Source of the DNA: Candidatus Woesearchaeota archaeon
GTDB taxonomy: Archaea; Nanobdellota; Nanobdellia; Woesearchaeales; JACPBV01
NCBI GenBank assembly: GCA_019323195.1
Contig: JAHWHQ010000089.1
Location: 1 to 7,959, forward strand
Length of the DNA: 7,959 nt
Direction: 5' to 3'
The position numbers were made by a program, and so were the translations under genes. This document shows positions 6,829 to 7,959 of the stretch, piece by piece. The notes beneath the pieces are model-generated. The model saw nothing but the letters and a program-made list of their open reading frames with translations. It made no database searches and was not told where the DNA came from. The first letter of the stretch is position 1. Every line of letters begins with the position of its first letter.

Positions 6829-6843
6829 AAGATAAAAGATAAA

Positions 6844-6851
6844 TTTAAATA
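6844..6851 (+). promoter_or_regulatory. Candidate TATA box before stem structure D
   Basis: AAATTTAAATAGG contains TTTAAATA, which places a start site near 6873, a few bases before stem structure D at 6882. A second A/T-rich match (TTTATA, 6862-6867) is close by. This is suggestive only, because the whole stretch is A/T-rich. Confidence 0.3.
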
Positions 6852-6881
6852 GGCACTTTAATTTATAGGCTTCATTACAGA

Positions 6882-6953
6882 ACAAGGCAAAGGGGCTCAA
6901 AATTTGCACAAAGGCCTATGGCCAACCAGATTTTGTCACACCTGCTGCCTTGT
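6882..6953. ncRNA. Stem structure D downstream of element A (candidate small RNA)
   Basis: ACAAGGCA (6882-6889) pairs with TGCCTTGT (6946-6953). Inside is an internal loop of about 8 and 10 bases, then CAAAAT/ATTTTG (6898-6903/6930-6935), topped by a GGCC-tat-GGCC hairpin (6913-6923). Stem, loop, stem and about 72 bases recall a single-hairpin H/ACA guide, but no ACA box follows on either strand. It may be a separate small RNA or the 3' domain of element A. The remaining bases to 6996 show no further structure or gene. Confidence 0.4.
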
Positions 6954-6996
6954 GTAAAAATCAGGCATGAACAAGAAACCAGATAGTATTCTTATA

Positions 6997-7578
6997 TTAT
7001 ATCAGGAAGAACAGCAGCTGCCCTAGAGACCCTGCAAATAACGGGATGAAAAGGTTGTCATCCAGCTCATCGACAAATGACTCCACTATCGTAGCTGTAA
7101 ACGCCATGATTATAATCATGTATATGTTGCTTAGCACTATCAGGCCTACTATAAGGTTAACGACAAGCTCTGCAAGGCATCCGCTTAGGGTCTTGTTCTT
7201 AAATATCAATGTCCTGCCGAACCTCTGCCCCACTATTGCCGCAAACATATCCCCGAAAACCGTCATCAGCAATGCCGTAAGGGCTATCCTGAAATCAAAA
7301 ACCGCCAGTGAGATTATTGTAGCAGAAAGGAAATATATCGCCCCGTGCATCCTTTTTTCCTCTTTTGCCCTAAGGATAGGCCCGACTACAGGCAGCTCTA
7401 TATTAAGCTCCAGCCTTACATACTCTGTCATAAGCAGGAACAGGAGTATAAACACCAGCGTAAACAGCGATATCTGCCTTGAAAAGTTCTTTTCAAGAAC
7501 AACATAAAGGACTATAATCAGGATTATGACAAGGTGTATTATCTTCCTCCTCAATTCATCAAAAAACGTCCACCTCAT
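6997..7578 (-). CDS. Polyprenol/dolichol kinase-like membrane protein (DGK1/SEC59/VTE5 type)
   Basis: The protein has 193 residues and about six or seven membrane helices. Family marks appear in order: RKIIHL (11-16), GDMFAAIVGQRFGR (109-122), NKTLSG (128-133) and ESFVDELDDN (166-175). These match the CTP-dependent kinases of dolichol, phytol and diacylglycerol. The usual Lys-Ser/Thr-x-Glu-Gly motif reads KTLSG, with Ser132 where Glu is expected. The length is typical of short archaeal members. The likely reaction is CTP-driven phosphorylation of an isoprenoid alcohol in the membrane, giving lipid phosphate carrier for glycosylation or isoprenoid salvage; the substrate cannot be read from sequence. 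The ATG is about 30 bases from a TTTATAAA box. Nearby genes encode sequon-rich surface proteins, which fits a glycosylation role but does not prove it. Confidence 0.82.
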   Translation of the reverse strand: MRWTFFDELRRKIIHLVIILIIVLYVVLEKNFSRQISLFTLVFILLFLLMTEYVRLELNIELPVVGPILRAKEEKRMHGAIYFLSATIISLAVFDFRIALTALLMTVFGDMFAAIVGQRFGRTLIFKNKTLSGCLAELVVNLIVGLIVLSNIYMIIIMAFTATIVESFVDELDDNLFIPLFAGSLGQLLFFLI

Positions 7579-7603
7579 AGTTTATTCATCCAGTAGGTTA
7601 TTG

Positions 7604-7611
7604 TTTATAAA
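7604..7611 (-). promoter_or_regulatory. Palindromic TATA box of the kinase gene, possibly bidirectional
   Basis: TTTATAAA is centred about 30 bases before the kinase ATG (7578), predicting a nearly leaderless transcript. The octamer is a perfect palindrome. On the plus strand it would place a start near 7632, inside the first arm of element B. An identical octamer occurs at 7640-7647, inside element B. Confidence 0.55.
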
Positions 7612-7625
7612 ATTTTTGGATTTAT

Positions 7626-7811
7626 CAGTATCTCCGCTATTTATAAAAGGAGTGCTTGGGGCGTCCTAAGGTCGAAACTCAATCCAAAATAGGGATTAAG
7701 CTCGTCGCGGGGGGACGCCCCATCCGGGGACGCAGAGCCTGCGCCACCAGAATTAAGAGTTTCGAAGACGCCCAAGCACTCCGTAGTGATTAATCTCCAG
7801 CGGAGATACTG
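7626..7811. ncRNA. Structured element B (candidate novel RNA), second family copy
   Basis: The arms are 13 bp CAGTATCTCCGCT 7626-7638/7799-7811; a 16-bp stem 7649-7665/7767-7782 with one bulged G; and GAAACTC 7674-7680/7757-7763 (9 bp with TC/GA). Inside are hairpins AATCC/GGATT (7681-7697), CCCC/GGGG (7718-7729) and CGCAG/CTGCG (7731-7743). CTAAGGTC (7666-7673), GATTAAG (7694-7700), ATTAA (7752-7756) and GAA (7764-7766) keep the order found in element A while the stems differ. The core is much more G+C-rich than the genes, a common mark of structured RNA in A/T-rich genomes. Strand is unresolved: a TATA box lies upstream on the plus strand, and a weak one (around 7833) on the minus side. Confidence 0.65.
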
Positions 7812-7837
7812 TTTATTGGCTTCATCCATAAAATGAA

Positions 7838-7957
7838 GGTTGCCATCATTCTGTGAGCGATGCATTCCCTCACACATCCTTAGTGGAGGGTGATGCCCCT
7901 TACGGGGAGGGGCCGCTCTTAAAGAAATGACAGGCTCCGAGCGAGCCGATGGCAACC
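7838..7957. ncRNA. Multi-branched stem structure C at the window end
   Basis: GGTTGCCATC (7838-7847) pairs perfectly with GATGGCAACC (7948-7957). It encloses three hairpins. The first is GCAT plus CCCTC with GAGGG plus ATGC (7862-7896), the second CCCC-ttac-GGGG (7896-7907), and the third GGCTC/GAGCC (7933-7947). The region is G+C-rich and has no convincing coding frame. It follows element B as structure D follows element A. It shares no clear motif with D and may continue past the window. I do not recognise its class. Confidence 0.5.
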
Positions 7958-7959
7958 CC

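Noticed and set aside
6882..6953. H/ACA guide RNA
   Set aside because: Stem and pocket layout are similar, but no ACA or ANA box follows the lower stem on either strand and no kink-turn is clear.
7641..7955. Minus-strand reading frame of 104 codons
   Set aside because: It overlies elements B and C, has low-complexity arginine/proline-rich content and no promoter or recognisable domain; it reflects the G+C-rich structured region.
7838..7957. RNase P RNA or SRP RNA fragment
   Set aside because: The conserved RNase P regions and the SRP domain IV loop are not present on either strand.

Overview
The window looks archaeal, most likely from an uncultivated DPANN-type lineage (Woesearchaeales or Pacearchaeales fit best). 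This is inferred from several signals. The three genes with visible upstream DNA have A/T-rich TATA boxes centred about 28-30 bases before the ATG, which implies leaderless mRNAs, and no start has a clear Shine-Dalgarno site. The surface proteins carry N-glycosylation sequons, up to about 30 in one protein. They also use module combinations typical of DPANN secreted proteins. A polyprenol-kinase-like gene is present. No gene gives a firm species assignment.

Layout. Bases 3-4149 hold three co-directional genes for extracellular proteins: a 5'-truncated LamG/Ig-like protein ending in three stalk-like repeats, a membrane-anchored protein with a ten-glycine linker, and a secreted protein built like a phage-tail-fibre stalk. 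The gaps are 9 and 46 bases with no obvious internal promoter, so they probably form one transcription unit. A fourth surface protein (4240-6021, minus strand) converges on them. It has Ig-like repeats, an acidic tail and a hydrophobic amphipathic C-terminus. A 151-base divergent region with two TATA boxes and an inverted repeat separates it from a small unrecognised soluble protein (6173-6646, plus strand). A membrane CTP-dependent polyprenol/diacylglycerol-kinase-like gene lies at 6997-7578 on the minus strand.

The most unusual part is non-coding. The gap 6647-6996 and the tail 7579-7959 hold large nested inverted repeats. Two of them (A, 6623-6828; B, 7626-7811) share the same unpaired motifs (CTAAGGTC, GATTAAG, ATTAA, GAA) in the same order. 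Their flanking stems differ in sequence but remain complementary. That pattern suggests a two-copy structured RNA (or folded single-stranded DNA) family that I do not recognise. Each copy is followed by a shared GGCTTCAT motif and then another, different stem structure (D, 6882-6953; C, 7838-7957).

How the genes may work together (inference): the four exported proteins form a cell-surface/adhesion set. LamG and stalk modules suit binding to a partner cell, and the polyprenol kinase could supply lipid phosphate carrier for glycosylating them. The structured elements have no visible functional link to these genes.
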